Assembly: GCA_963556145.1 (NCBI GenBank)
Contig: OY744471.1
Span: forward strand, 5,697,590-5,761,589
Origin: Hygrocybe punicea
Lineage: Eukaryota > Basidiomycota > Agaricomycetes > Agaricales > Hygrophoraceae
DNA: 64,000 bases
Direction: 5' to 3'
Below the pieces are notes generated by a model that saw only the letters and a list, made by a program, of their open reading frames with translations, did not search any database and had not been told where the DNA came from. Numbering within the stretch: the stretch's first letter is position 1; each line of letters begins with the position of its first letter. Below are positions 43,124 to 54,253 of the stretch, piece by piece. The translations under genes and the position numbers were made by a program.

Positions 43124-46072
43124 TCAGGCAAATTCTACACCCTCGTCGTCTTCGTCATTGTCATCATTGTCATCCTCTAAATCTACCACCAAGCTGTCAT
43201 CCATGGCATCCAACGCAGAATCTAACATAGCCAGAGGGGACTCCCATAACTGGGTAAACTGCTTCAGCAATGACTGCTGCAGATCAGCTTGTCGTAGTGC
43301 ATATGCTTGCGCACCTGCACTAACATCTGGTATTGTGATGTTGCTGTCCCCATCCATTCGATCCTCCCACCATGTGGCCTTCCATTTGAGAAAACATAGA
43401 ACTCGTCTCATCTCTTCCTTCAACAGGAGGACCTCCTCCTTCCAGCTTGTAGTGCGGGCCCGTGATTTAGCCCATTCCACTTGTAATGCTATTAGAAATT
43501 AGTTGGATAACCATTCAAAATGAAATTCAACACTGACTGTCATTTAAGCCCTTGTCTCCACCCTCACCTACCAGTCCACCAGAAACCCAGATCCAGGATA
43601 TAATACAACGGCCTTCACTGAGTCCCTTGGCGAGGGCCTCTAGCTTCTTCTTACTCTTTTTCTTCCCATCGGCACCAATGGTATCATCTGGGTCTTCGAT
43701 ACAAGTCTCCATGCCACCTGGTGATCGTATATCCTCGTCCCGCAAGATTTGCAGCTCTCACTCCCAATCGCCTTGACCCAAAAGAGCAGACAAGGCATCA
43801 CGCGCACCCCTGTACTTCGCAATGGCAACAGACAGCCTGTTGTCCAAATGGTTGATGGCACCGGCTGCCCACGTGTTCGGCCGTTGGCCACGGACATTCT
43901 TGTTACGGAATTGAATGAGGTGAGTTTTGGCACGTATCAAATGCCGTATTTGAGTCAGGGCATCGAAACATTGACCTTCACATAGCCGTGCCTCAATATC
44001 CGGCAGATGTGGAATGCAACAGGCCAGACACAAGTTCACATCTATCTCAGATGCCAACCAGAGGGTGATATCCTCGGCAATAACTGCGTCTGCCGAATGG
44101 CTCTCCATCAATGGTTTGACCCCGGGGGTATAAATAAATTGTAGAGCCCGGAAGTGACCAATCATCTTCACAAGCAAATTTTGTCTGTGCTGAATCTCTA
44201 ATGATTGAGTTGCTGTCGGTGTCGCTAACTCCTTTGCATCTGACTGTAACCAGCATCTCAAACAATGGGTTACTGTTGAAACGAGTGGTACTAAGTATAA
44301 TCCTGTACTCACTGGCTGTCCTCCAACACTAGCCCCATGGTTACAAAATCACTTGGTCCAACTTCATGTAACTGTATCGCCCCATCTGCCACAGCTTGCA
44401 GTTCCTTGTCGGCAAGCTGCTGTTTTATCTCCACCTCCGTTATAGTAGTCGTTTCATATATGTACGGGTTTGGTTTCGACTTGTCAGCTTCCCACACCAC
44501 CAACTGGACTGTCCAGTTGTGCACATTCTCCACCCCAACCGAGTCTGAGAATTCAATAAATGCAACTTGTTGATGATTATGTTCTGGGATGGCCAAAAGC
44601 AACTTGCAGTGCAGTGTGTGTCCTGTTCACATTATCAGTAGTTACAGATTGAGCATAGCAATGAGACTTACCCATCCCGATGATTTTTCTCCAGTTGTGG
44701 TGTCCGAAATGGTCATCGAGTGTGTCATGTCTGGATCCTGGACCCATCTCCTTCGTGCTACAAAAACCTATGTAAGACTGTCAGCATGCGGAGGGCAACA
44801 AAAATTGGACTGAGATGCACCTCAGAATGGGATCAACCTTCTGCCAGTCTTCAGGTAAGTTAATACCCGGCTGCGGACAAGCCAGACAGAGGAGAGCCAG
44901 TCCACCAGCGGGGGTAGTGAGAATGCTGTTGGTTATGTTACCGCGACCTGCTCCCTTCAACAGTTTGATGTGATGGTGCATCCTAGACATGCGCATAAAA
45001 GCAGGGTAGCGATTCTGCAAATGATTCAGAGAAAATTATACTAAGGCCCAGGTTAACTAACCTTGATGGGTAAAATTCCCATATTATCCGACATCCTCCC
45101 CAGGGCTTTGTAAAACTCGTAACCAGAAACTTTGCTGGCCAGTGTAAGAATATGGAATTGTTCGAGTAATCGGTTGGTACAACATGTTTGAGGTTGGTGA
45201 ACAGTCACCGGAAACCAGTATGCCGCGAGCAATTGAGTCCGATGAGCCACGCGGTGTTCGCAATCGCAAAAATCTACCGCAACCATATGTAAGCCGTTTG
45301 TATGAAGTACAACGAAGTCCTTATGTCCGGGTTCGGGATTCACACACTGACCAGTTGAATGCCCTAGTTGTATGCGTAAGCCGATGTCGCAGAGAGATGT
45401 TGACTCAAAGAAATTGCCATTCCATCTCTGGCAAAATTTTCAAGGTTCAGGTGAGGGGACGTGAGCGATACCAAATACACACCTTAATTCGATGGAAAGG
45501 CAGCTTCGAGTGCCTCTGAACGCAACAAGACTGACATTCGAGAAGTAAACCGAAGCAATCTTCACACCTGAATCGGAGACACAGGAACCTCAAGATTAGG
45601 TAGACGCCCACACGTTGAACAAATCAGGGAGGACTGATTACCTCGCCCTTCACGATGCAAGTCTTCATGTAAATATTCCTCACAATATGAACAATCATCG
45701 CCATAACCATTCCATTCACGAAGTGGTGCGTCCTGTGATTCCTGAAGTGTTTACGACGCGTTGAAACTAGAAACTTTGACTCACCGATCTGGGATAGCGC
45801 TTAGCCGTGGTATTTATAACTATATCCGCAGCCTCCAGACCGTCTCCTCCTCCTCTGTCCACAAAATAATTCTCAAATTCCTCTGCTGATTGCCAGAAAT
45901 CCATCACACGTCGTTGACTTTGTCCTGACCTGGCTTTCTGGGGCAACCGTGGCATGACGACAATTCTGCATTGGTCCTTTGAGATGTTGATGGTGCGAGA
46001 ATGTGGAAGGTTGACATCATTGGCATCATCAGAGTCGTCATCGTACACAGTGTAAGTGCGTTTTTGACTCAT
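43124..46072 (-). pseudogene. KDZ (Kyakuja-Dileera-Zisupton) transposase gene lacking its catalytic core
   Basis: Start ATG at 46072 (MSQKRTYTVYDDDSDDAND). The CxC-type N-terminal part includes FVVLHTNGLHMVAVDFCDCE, FHILTLASKVSGYEFYKALG and RMHHHIKLLKGAGRGNITNS, then LCLACPQPGINLPEDWQK (about 44840-44890). In full KDZ proteins a core of several hundred residues should follow. Here, after a short intron-like stretch, the sequence jumps to STKEMGPGSRHDTLDDHFGH and NWRKIIGM, which belongs beyond the core. The C-terminal region is complete: EIKQQLADKELQAVADGAIQ, RLCEGQCFDALTQIRHLIRA, RDEDIRSPGG and VEWAKSRARTTSWKEEVLLL to EMRRVLCFLKWKATWWEDRM. Stop at 43124. It cannot be an active transposase. 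Confidence 0.8.
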
Positions 46073-46226
46073 GGTGAGTGAAGCTAGTGGAGACGTACAA
46101 AGGAGCCTATAATAACGTGCTAACTCACTTATGTAAATTGAAGCATTTTGACGTCCCATTTTGACGTCCAACCTTCGGGCATCATTGTGGCCCCAACCTT
46201 TTCTCTTCCCCCCCCCCATACCCAGT

Positions 46227-46821
46227 ATGGTTCATCAGTCTTCCAAGCCAACCAACGAGGATGCCACTGTTTGTGAGTTATTATACCCCGCACATTAGAC
46301 CCAACAACTCATCATCACAGTCCCAGCTTCATTGATTCAACTCATTTCCTCTCTCACCCTCAGCCTGACATCCGCACATGCCCTGGTCGCCATTCTAGAA
46401 CCCCTTGCTCACCCAACCCATACCATTGAACCCAGAAAGGAATCGGTGGGGGAGGAATTGGCAGCCGCCACTGAACCCCAAAAGGAATCAGTGCAGAAGG
46501 CCTCAGAGTTGCCCACTTTCAACCCTTCGCTGTACCCGTGGGCAGAGAATGACCACGGGTATTCTATCCCACCACCCAATGCAATAGGTCCTTTCTACTG
46601 CATCACTAAGGGCAAACATGTTGGCATTTTCTCTTCCTGGTGAGTGTTGACCGCCTTCCGCTCACTGACTGGCAGATTGAACTTGCCCACTCAGGCAAAA
46701 TACATCACCATTCTTTACTGGAGTCCCAGGAGCGGTAATGTCCAGGTGTCAGTCCATGGAGCACGGCCACCAAATCATGGATGCCGCCATTTCTAATGGT
46801 ACTATCATGGTATTGGGTTGA
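46227..46821 (+). CDS. Small protein with RNase H1 N-terminal (viroplasmin-like) domain
   Basis: Start ATG at 46227 (MVHQSSKPTNEDATV). A GT-AG intron (about 46272-46320) joins in frame to FPASLIQLISSLTLSLTSAH. Exon 2 runs through Glu/Pro-rich repeats (EPRKESVGEE, EPQKESVQK) to FYCITKGKHVGIFSSW. A second intron (about 46641-46695) joins to QNTSPFFTGVPGAVMSRCQS and AAISNGTIMVLG, stop 46819-46821. The pattern Y/FxVxxGxxxGIFxxWxxxxxxVxGxxGAxxxxxxS matches the small RNA/DNA-hybrid-binding domain found at the start of RNase H1. No RNase H catalytic domain follows. It is transcribed divergently from the KDZ gene, about 155 bp away. Confidence 0.6.
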
Positions 46822-47225
46822 TACATAGAGTTGCTACATAGTATATCTGTCCTTTCTTGGTAAAGCTTCTTGCGCATACATTGCATATAAGATTAGCATT
46901 AAGAAATAAACACAAGGTACAATGAAGTGTATTTCCGAGTCACCACACTCCCAACACTAATACATATCATTCATTTAGTACGTCTAGGTAGTAATTAACT
47001 ACTTATGCAATATATAATGGCTGTCAGTTGTGGATAATGTATGTTAATGAGATAAAGTCCTATGAAAGTGCGATTCAGCCTTCAACCAATTACTCCGATT
47101 CCGATAGCCTGAGGCTACCTTATATAACTGATACCTTTTCTCTCCTCACCCGATTCCTCTCCTTAACCGACACCTTTCCTATTACTGATACCTAACCTCT
47201 CCTTTACACATCCACCCTCTGTTCA
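46822..47225. other. No feature recognised
   Basis: AT-rich spacer with runs of CTCTCC/ACCGA near its end, possibly the promoter of the next gene. No coding sign. Confidence 0.4.
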
Positions 47226-47931
47226 TGCCTGGCAGTCGGCCGCGCCTCTACTTTGCACAGGAAAATAAGCAGGCCGCGGATCAAGCAAAGCGGGCAAGGT
47301 ATTATCTCAGGTGCATTGTCTGTTGTGATCTCTGTTAACATTACACTTACCATCATTACCTTTCACCATTAGGAATAAAGACACCATTAATACTCAGATG
47401 CGGCAGAAGTACTCCTTGTATGTTGGTTAAATCTCTCTTGGCTATAGGGTCTAATATTGACTGCGCAGACGACAACCACCCAGGTCAACCCACATCACTA
47501 AACCATCCCCCAGGATCAAAACCAAAACTGTTGCACACGTCAATCCAGTTCTATGCTACGAAAATATTCGAACTAGGCTACAATCTTTGCTTGCTGGACC
47601 AACCAACATCTTTTTTGCTGAAGTATGTGCATCTTACCTCGAAAGCAAGAAGGACAGGCGTTCCGACCAGACTATGATCAAGAAGATCATCATCTCTGTC
47701 GCTGAACTGACCTCGGATGCCCACAAACTGCAAGATCACGTCCTTCAGGAGCATGGCATTGGTCGGAAGTGGGAACTGCACAAAAGGCTGCGCCAATGCA
47801 TCCATGAGGTAACCACATGCCTGGAGGAGATGTTGTGTTTGGCGATGATCAGTTCTGAGGATTTGAGGGTTGCGGCAGCCAGACAGGAACTGCGAGGTCA
47901 AAGAGCTGGTGATCTATTGAACACTTTGTAG
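47226..47931 (+). CDS. Multi-copy agaricomycete hypothetical protein
   Basis: Start ATG at 47226 (MPGSRPRLYFAQENKQAADQ then AKRARYYLR). An intron (about 47311-47372) leads to NKDTINTQMRQKYSL, and a second (about 47418-47468) leads to a frame containing SLLAGPTNIFFAEVCASYLE, KKIIISVAELTSDAHKLQDH and KRLRQCIHEVTTCLEEMLCL, stop 47929-47931. The basic N-terminus with regularly spaced Lys/Arg recalls the KKAANRAKSKRYYxRN opening of a family common in Boletales and relatives. Its function is unknown and I would not call it bZIP on this evidence. Its 3' end is part of a tandem duplication. Confidence 0.5.
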
Positions 47932-48067
47932 TTTACTCTACTTATTTTATTAATAATTAGCAATCGGTTCTCAGGATTTGAGGGTCGTGGCCAGACAGGA
48001 ACTGCGAGGTCAAAAGAGCTGGTGATCTATTGAACACTTTGTAGTTTACTCTACTTATTTTATTAAT
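47853..48067. repeat. 115-bp tandem duplication over a gene 3' end
   Basis: TTCTGAGGATTTGAGGGT at 47853 recurs as TTCTCAGGATTTGAGGGT at 47968. The two copies match through CAGACAGGAACTGCGAGGTC, the stop codon and the AT-rich tail CTACTTATTTTATTAAT. The second copy is an untranslated duplicate of the last about 25 codons. Confidence 0.9.
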
Positions 48068-48176
48068 TACGCACTTGTGCCATAAATGGTGGGTCACAAA
48101 TCTGTACAGTTTTGTGACCCAGCCATAGTTGGGCTGATTTGGATCTTTTTATTTTATTTTTAGCATTTGACAACAA

Positions 48177-50625
48177 ATGGAGAAACCAAAAAGGAATTGG
48201 GCCAAAGGGTCCAGACTTGCATTCCTGAACAGCCACTTGGACCCATTCAGGGCTGCTCATCTTCAAAGTCTCACAAAAGGATCGGAATATATCGACCGTG
48301 TCGTGAACAAGTACTTCAGGCGCTACGACTGGAAACTCCCTTTGCATGAGGAACCTGTTGATGATCCGGGTATGCCGAATCCCCAGATCGACGCTACATC
48401 AGAAACATTGGACACGGATCAATTAGAAAGGAAGGGGAAGGTCATTGCACAAATGAAATCGGTGGGCCCTCAGGCCTTGTATAATAAATATTTCTGACCT
48501 GACAAATTAACTAGACTATATCGTCTTGGCTCATCTATCGTACAAAAAGGAATGGCCACACAGGCAAGCGGGTGAATGCCAAGAACAACCCATACATCCT
48601 CCTTCTGGCTAGGTTAACAGGAGTCGGGAGCAAGCCTCCTAAAGCACTACTTCTGTACCAGCATTGGTCAAAAAGTCATTATGATACAGTCATCAAAGAA
48701 GACTTCGAAGCTCGTTATCTGAAAACTGGCGTAAAAGATAAGAATCGTGTGGCCAATCTTGTGAAGGTGATCCAGGAACATTTTAATCAGCTAGCTGAAG
48801 AAGAAAAGTTGCACATTGCGGGGGAGGCTAAGGCGGACCACAAAAGGGCAGTGAAGTCTTGGAAAGAGGCGTTGAATGGGGCCCCATCGGCGGACCCTCG
48901 TGACTGACAAGAGTAAGGCTTTTATGATTTATTTAGAGCAGCTCTGACATTTTTGTTCTATTTGCAGAGCTCTGGATTGCCTTGGCGAGTTCGTGGGCCC
49001 GATATTGGAGAGACTGGGAAATATCCTCGGAATGCACATTTCCTTGATTGTGGGCGGACCTGAGCCGGCCAAAAGGGGTCAGATTAACGTTTTGAGGTAT
49101 GTTGCAGGTGGTTGTATATGTGTTTTTTTGGCTGATCACTTATCTTTGTCAGTATTCACCATGGCACCAATCGGGATTCTGTGGCCAAGAATTGGCAGGC
49201 TGTGGACAAGTCAAAATTCAAGGCGGTAACGGCACTTTTCCAAGAGTATTTGGCAATGTGCTACAGTACGTTTGTTTTTCATGCTGTTTACTTAAGTGAC
49301 ATGACATTTACTTTGGATCTTGCCACAGCTGACCAGGCCGCTGCCAGCCTCCCCAGACTCGACCAACCTGCTGATGATACTGCAACCTCCATGGGTGTAG
49401 GCAGCTCTGATTTAACCAACGAGAATGAGAGAGCAGCCAGTTCTAGCAAGGAGACGACACGTCGATAAAATCGCAAAGGTCAAGCAGGGGCAAGGAAATG
49501 CAATCGCTCATCTTCGGAGAGTCATTCGCCTATGCAGTTGTCACATTCCGAGAGCACTGAAACCAGTTCGGACTCAGACTCAGACTTAGACATGGAAACG
49601 GTGTTGAAGGCTCCATCCCGTGGAGGTCTGCCATTTTCAGCAAAGAAATGTGATTACTTCCCAAATATACAGCATGAGACATCAAGAAGGTCAGCTCCCG
49701 TCAGAGGTGAAACCCGTCGCCGTTGCAAGAGAGCATGAGTCGCTCCTTCAGTTGACCCTGATGAGACGACAATGTTGGCAGATGCCACTGGCCGCAAGAG
49801 AGCACGAGATGCGCGCTCGGATGACCCAGGTGCTATGAAAGTGCTGGACACCACTGGCCACAAGAGAGTATGAGAGATGTCCCTTGATGAGACGGCGATG
49901 TTGGAGGATGGAACTGCCTGCAAGAGGGCACAAGACGCATGCCCAGATGACCCAGGCTCAGTGACAGTGCAAGATACTTCTGGCGAGAAAGTACGAGATA
50001 TGTCCTGGATGAGAGCTAGTGACAACAACAACAACGGTGTATGTCTGACGGATTCGCAAAGGCTCCCACTGCTGACAAAATGGCTTGCAATGTCATCAAT
50101 GAAACTCCAACTGCTGAAACCGCCACCGTCAAGACCACCGCCATCCACCGGCCACTGACTTTGCCGGAGTCAGAATGGCCTGGATGGCTCCAGCATGAAC
50201 ACAAGTTATTTGCAGCCGCTGATTTGGGTCGTGATTGGGAGGGTTTACTTGTCCTGTTTGTGAATTTCAAAGCTCAATCAGGGTTTGGGGTGGACGAGGG
50301 GCAATCTAAGTCATTGAGCACGCACCTTCATCCCAAGGAAGTCCAATGGTGGATCCAGCAAGGCTGAGATCTTCACAAGGGTCGGGAATGTATTCCCACC
50401 ATTCCGAGTGCCGAGAAATTTGGAGCGGCATGGTGGACTTGGTGGGAGCGCCTTCAGCCAACTGGTGGTGACTGGTCTTCTCTCAATAGATCCAGCGTGA
50501 ATGGCTTTCTCAGTGTGATGGCATGTTTGTACTGGTGGGGTAGGTTGGTGAAGGGGGACATATCAAAGGTGTCAGTGTGGCAGAAGGCTTGTGTTGATGT
50601 TCAGGGAAGGCCCAGAATGAACTGA
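48177..50625 (+). pseudogene. Multi-copy agaricomycete family gene killed by arginine-to-stop changes
   Basis: Start ATG at 48177 (MEKPKRNWAKGSRLAFLNSH). An intron (about 48460-48511) joins MKS to TISSWLIYRTKRNGHTGKRV and NPYILLLARLTGVGSKPPK. An exon with HFNQLAEEEKLHIAGEAKAD runs to DPRD, then TGA (48905-48907) where the family continues RQEALD. After an intron come CLGEFVGPILERLGNILGMH and SLIVGGPEPAKRGQINVL, then HHGTNRDSVAKNWQAVDKSK and LFQEYLAMCY. An acidic, repetitive tail has a second TGA (49871-49873), where sister repeats read CGA. The family's last domain, WPGWLQHEHKLFAAADLGRD to VQWWIQQG, meets a third TGA (50365-50367) before DLHKGRECIPTIPSAEKFGA and AWWTWWERLQP. Function unknown; I recall it as repeat-associated. 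Confidence 0.65.
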
Positions 50626-50629
50626 GCAA

Positions 50630-51428
50630 AGGGCTAATGACTGACTGAGGCCCAGGCCTGAGCCATGCCTGTGAACTGAGGGAGGATCTGCTGATTTGTC
50701 ATATCCCCAGCTCAGCATTCATCTGAGATCAAATTTGTGCCACTTCACCCATGTTTGACCAAAATGTCTATAGCCCTAATCTAGTACTATGACCAATTGG
50801 CCATGTAGATGGTACCTGAGCTTTGCTAGGATATTAGTCTTTTTTTTTTTTTTTTGTATCATCAATTTATTTGTTATCCTGTTGGTGTTTTTTTATTTTT
50901 ATATCTTATTTTATTGTAAATTTATTTATTTTCAATTTATGTTCTGTTTTCCATTGATTTTTGTATTCAATGGTCTGATGTTTGTGAGCAAAGCTCTTCG
51001 AACACCCATGGCAGCTACTGATAACAGTGTTACATGCTTTTTGTGCCACTGATGTTTGTTCACTTTGCTCACAAATACCCCTAGCAACCGTCCTGCAGTG
51101 TTACATGCTTTTGTGCCACTGATGTTTGTTCCCTCACAAACACCTGTAGCACCCTGTTCTCCAGTGGCTGCATTGATCATTTCAATTTTATTAAATTTTA
51201 CTTGCAATATGTTGCTCCAGGCTGCTGTCTTGAATTTTATTTGAATTTTAATGCACTTGTTTATATGATTTTGAATTTATTTGCACATTTTGTACTTATC
51301 CTGGCTTGGCTTCGCCTAGCAGTTATAGAAGGGGACAGCTGTGGCTTGGCTGTGCCTCACATGGCAGAACATGGCTTAGCAAGCAAGACCATGCAAGTCT
51401 ACTTGAAAAAAAGCAAGCATAACCCAGT
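50630..51428. other. Spacer without genes, with a 70-bp tandem duplication
   Basis: AT-rich, with a T17 tract near 50840. The stretch AGTGTTACATGCTTTTTGTG...GATGTTTGTTC at about 51027-51061 recurs at about 51097-51130, a duplication about 70 bp apart. No coding or element signal is visible. Confidence 0.5.
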
Positions 51429-52204
51429 CTCCCAAGTAGTGTTGCCACGGCTCGGTCCAAAACTGTTAGCTGTTGGAGCCGGACCGATAATTAGCCGAGC
51501 TGAGCCGTTCACTCAGCTACGGTTAAACCTCGGCTTAGCCACGACTAGCCGTTATTAGCCGTTACCAAATATCCAAATTAGGAAATTTAGGTTTCCAGCT
51601 TGTTCGCTGGCTTCAACATCACTTGGATAACCCCTCTGCTACTTCCCACACCTCACGAACATGTATGGACGCATTTCACAAGGTTTTCAGGTATGTGCAC
51701 CTGTCTTTTTTCTTTTTCTTTTTGCGTATCTCCATGTAGCCTACCTATGTACATGTATGTGAAAAAAATGAAATATACCTACTTATATATGCACCTTCCG
51801 AGGCTCCTGTGAAAGGGCAGGTGGCCTGAACACCCTGTGAATGCCGCGCACACGTCAATTGACGGGCCAGGGCAGCAGGGAGAGGGGCAGACTCCTCAGT
51901 CCATCATCATTGCCGTCGCCAGCTGTCATCGTTATGGTCCTCGTGTTCACCTCGCGAATGCCGTGCACGCGTCAATTGATGTGGCTGTACCCATTCGCAA
52001 GGTGGTGGTTGGCTCGAGGAGGCAGTGGGGCAGGGCTACGGGGAGAGGAGTGGAGACTTCTTGTCTTCGTTCCCCCTCACTGTTGCTCTTGCCCCATCCA
52101 TCCTGGGTTGTGGCCGTTTCCCGTTGACGTCGATGTCGCTGTCGTTGTCGCCTGCCAGGTCATAGTCGTGGTTGCTGTTAGTGCCAATATACATACATCT
52201 GGCT

Positions 52205-52870
52205 CTTCCAGGTAGGAATCACAGTGCCACGGGGAATAAGCTTCGTCAAGGTGGTTTCGATGCCGAGGATGAGGGGACAAATGTCAACGAGAATGACGGA
52301 CTCGGTGCCCTCCGCACCTGAAAGAATACCACCTTGGACAGCGGACCGTCTCATCAGGGTTGATTCCCTTGGAAGGCTCCTTTCCGCCAAAGAACTCTTT
52401 AAGAAGTTGCTGCACCTTGGGTATGCGAGTGGAACCACCAACAAGAACGACCTAATGAAAGTGTTTTTGGGATTGGAGTGGAACACATTTTTGGCGCTGT
52501 CCCCAACGCTGCGCGTATTCGGGGTCAGTATGAAAACGGATTTGCGGAATCCGAAATGGACTTGCAGCCGTTCGTCGTCAATGAAGCTGACCCAAGAGGG
52601 AGTTATCCGATGGCCTTGGTCGTTGGCGATAATTTCCACATGGCCACCTCTTGGACACTGCGGAATTTGGTCATGGAAGGATAAAAATAAGTGCTTACCC
52701 GAGGCACAAATATCTGATTGCGGAGCAAGAGACTTTTTCAGCAAAAGACAGGCCAATAAGAAAAGAATCTACCTTGTGCCTAAATCTAGAGGAAGTAATC
52801 AGAGAATATCTATATCCCATGTACAGAACACATCACCAATTCCAATAACAGTACCATACTCTGACAAGGC
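52205..52870 (-). pseudogene. kar2: Captured BiP/Kar2 (ER Hsp70) fragments inside E8
   Basis: BiP is the Hsp70 chaperone of the endoplasmic reticulum lumen. On the minus strand, in order: GTVIGIGDVFC (about 52840), a decayed form of the phosphate-1 loop GTVIGIDLGTTYSC; then [20 protein letters not shown] and [15 protein letters not shown] (52465-52630); then, with the middle of the ATPase domain missing, [20 protein letters not shown] and [11 protein letters not shown] (about 52350-52442); a frame change; and [29 protein letters not shown] and [13 protein letters not shown] (about 52220-52345). [17 protein letters not shown] with DSAKNxFHSNP marks the ER form rather than cytosolic Hsp70. Intron-like gaps remain, pointing to capture from genomic DNA. 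Confidence 0.88.
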
Positions 52871-52930
52871 AGTTGTCTGCTCTACAACATGGGCTTTCGC
52901 AGGATACAAACAGGAGGGCAATGAATCCGA

Positions 52931-53587
52931 TTAGAGCAAAGGAGAGAGAAGCCGCCATGTGCAGGGGTTGGATGCGCGGACGTCGAGGGAGGCGAGACAT
53001 GGTAGTAAATTTTGCAGAACGATTGTCGTCATGGTCGTTGTCATCATGATAGCAGTTGTCGGTGTCGGTGTCATCGTCCAAGGCCACGTCATGTCTTCGC
53101 TGGCATCCTCCACTGCGTACACATTGGTGCTGAGCCTCCATTCCTCTGGCAGGCCATTGAGCCACGCCTGCACCTGCACCTCAATCCCCGCTGCCTTGTC
53201 AATGGCATACCCGAGCTCGTTCGCATTAGCGCGCCGTTTCACCCTCACGAATGCGACATGCGAAAAAAAACAAAGAAACAAAGGTGAACGTAAATTGCGT
53301 ACACCAGATGAAGTAAAACAAGATAGACGAAAGATAGGAAAGGAGACCAGAAGATAGAACACACACTGGCATTTAAGCTCAAAGTACTTGAACCCACCCG
53401 CATTCCCTCCTTCCCCAAATCCTCCTCCATGCCCATGCCCATGCCCAAGTCCATGTCCAAGCCGTCCATGTCCACGTCCATATCCAGACGTGTCAAGCCT
53501 CAGGAGCACATTGGATCCAGGTGAAAATGCCTGCTCATCAACATCCGCCAGCATACGTGCCGGCGAACGCAGCAGCCGTAGCGGCAA
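52931..53587 (-). CDS. Unassigned coding-like stretch in E8
   Basis: A 218-codon open frame with a Gly/His-rich central run (GRGHGRLGHGLGHGHGHGGG) and a segment AWLNGLPEEWRLSTNVYAVE that has normal protein composition. Intron-like sequence may interrupt it near 53250-53360. I do not recognise it. It could be a second captured host fragment or partly low-complexity noise. Confidence 0.3.
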   Translation of the reverse strand: MPLRLLRSPARMLADVDEQAFSPGSNVLLRLDTSGYGRGHGRLGHGLGHGHGHGGGFGEGGNAGGFKYFELKCQCVFYLLVSFPIFRLSCFTSSGVRNLRSPLFLCFFSHVAFVRVKRRANANELGYAIDKAAGIEVQVQAWLNGLPEEWRLSTNVYAVEDASEDMTWPWTMTPTPTTAIMMTTTMTTIVLQNLLPCLASLDVRASNPCTWRLLSPLL

Positions 53588-53601
53588 AGAAACTGATGGT
53601 T

Positions 53602-53623
53602 GGTGGTGGTGGTGGTGGTGGTG
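53602..53623. repeat. (GGT)n microsatellite
   Basis: About seven GGT units inside E8. Confidence 0.85.
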
Positions 53624-54253
53624 CCTGAACTTGCGAGCCCGAGTTCGAGGTCCCGGTTGTAGGGTGTTGGGATGCGGCCGTGTTGTCGTCGTGCGTAGCT
53701 AGACAGATCTTCGTTAGTAAAAGTAAAGAAAAAAAAACTTACCAATGGGTTCACGACGTCTGGGACTGGCATGCGTCGCTTGTCGTCGCTGGCACTGCTG
53801 TTGCCGTCGTTGCCGCTGTTGCCGTCGCCGTGGTCATTGGTCGTTGCTGCTGCTGTCCAGGCTGCTGTTGCCTCAAGATCATTGTGCTGTAATCAGAAAT
53901 AAGTTGGCAGTAAAAAAAAAACAATGATTCAAGCAAAGACATAACACCGGCTGCTTCCGTTGCCGCTTCATTCCTCGCCCCCCTGCTGGTCGCCGTTGGG
54001 GTGCTGTGGCCTTTGTTCGGGGTCGCCCGGCATTGTCGCGAGCTGGTGTGGCCGTGGCTGTTGGCGTCAGGCATGGTGGTGATGAGATTCGACCTTGACA
54101 GGCATCTGCTATTAATTTCCTTTTTTGGACGGCTAGCCGTGGTTTAGCCATTGCCACAATGGTCCGGTCCGGCTAACAACCCATATATGGGTTAGCCGTT
54201 GTTAGCCGTAGCCGAGCCGAGCCGGACGGAGCCATGGCAACACTACTCCCAAG

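Larger units (their letters stand above)
51437..54245. mobile_element. E8: non-autonomous relative of E6 carrying BiP fragments, 2.8 kb
   Basis: The ends TAGTGTTGCCACGGCTCGGTCC...GGCAACACTA match those of E6. An 8-bp repeat CTCCCAAG flanks the element at 51429-51436 and 54246-54253. The right-hand 130 bp (from TTTCCTTTTTTGGACGG) are nearly the same as the E6 right end, including the CCATATATGG palindrome. It has no transposase. The interior contains Kar2/BiP pieces (minus strand), a second unassigned coding-like stretch (minus), a GGT microsatellite and a roughly 110-bp-spaced pair of TCAATTGA-containing repeats (51850 and 51970). Confidence 0.92.

Noticed and set aside
47226..47420. Basic N-terminus of the 47226 gene considered as a bZIP domain
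   Set aside because: The basic run is not followed by a leucine heptad; similarity is to an unnamed agaricomycete family instead.
51837..52215. Plus-strand frames in the left part of E8
   Set aside because: Val/Ser-rich translation with no family resemblance; the recognisable coding in E8 is on the minus strand.
52224..52934. 236-codon plus-strand frame opposite the BiP fragments
   Set aside because: It is the antisense shadow of the BiP/Kar2 segments, which match Hsp70 motifs on the minus strand.
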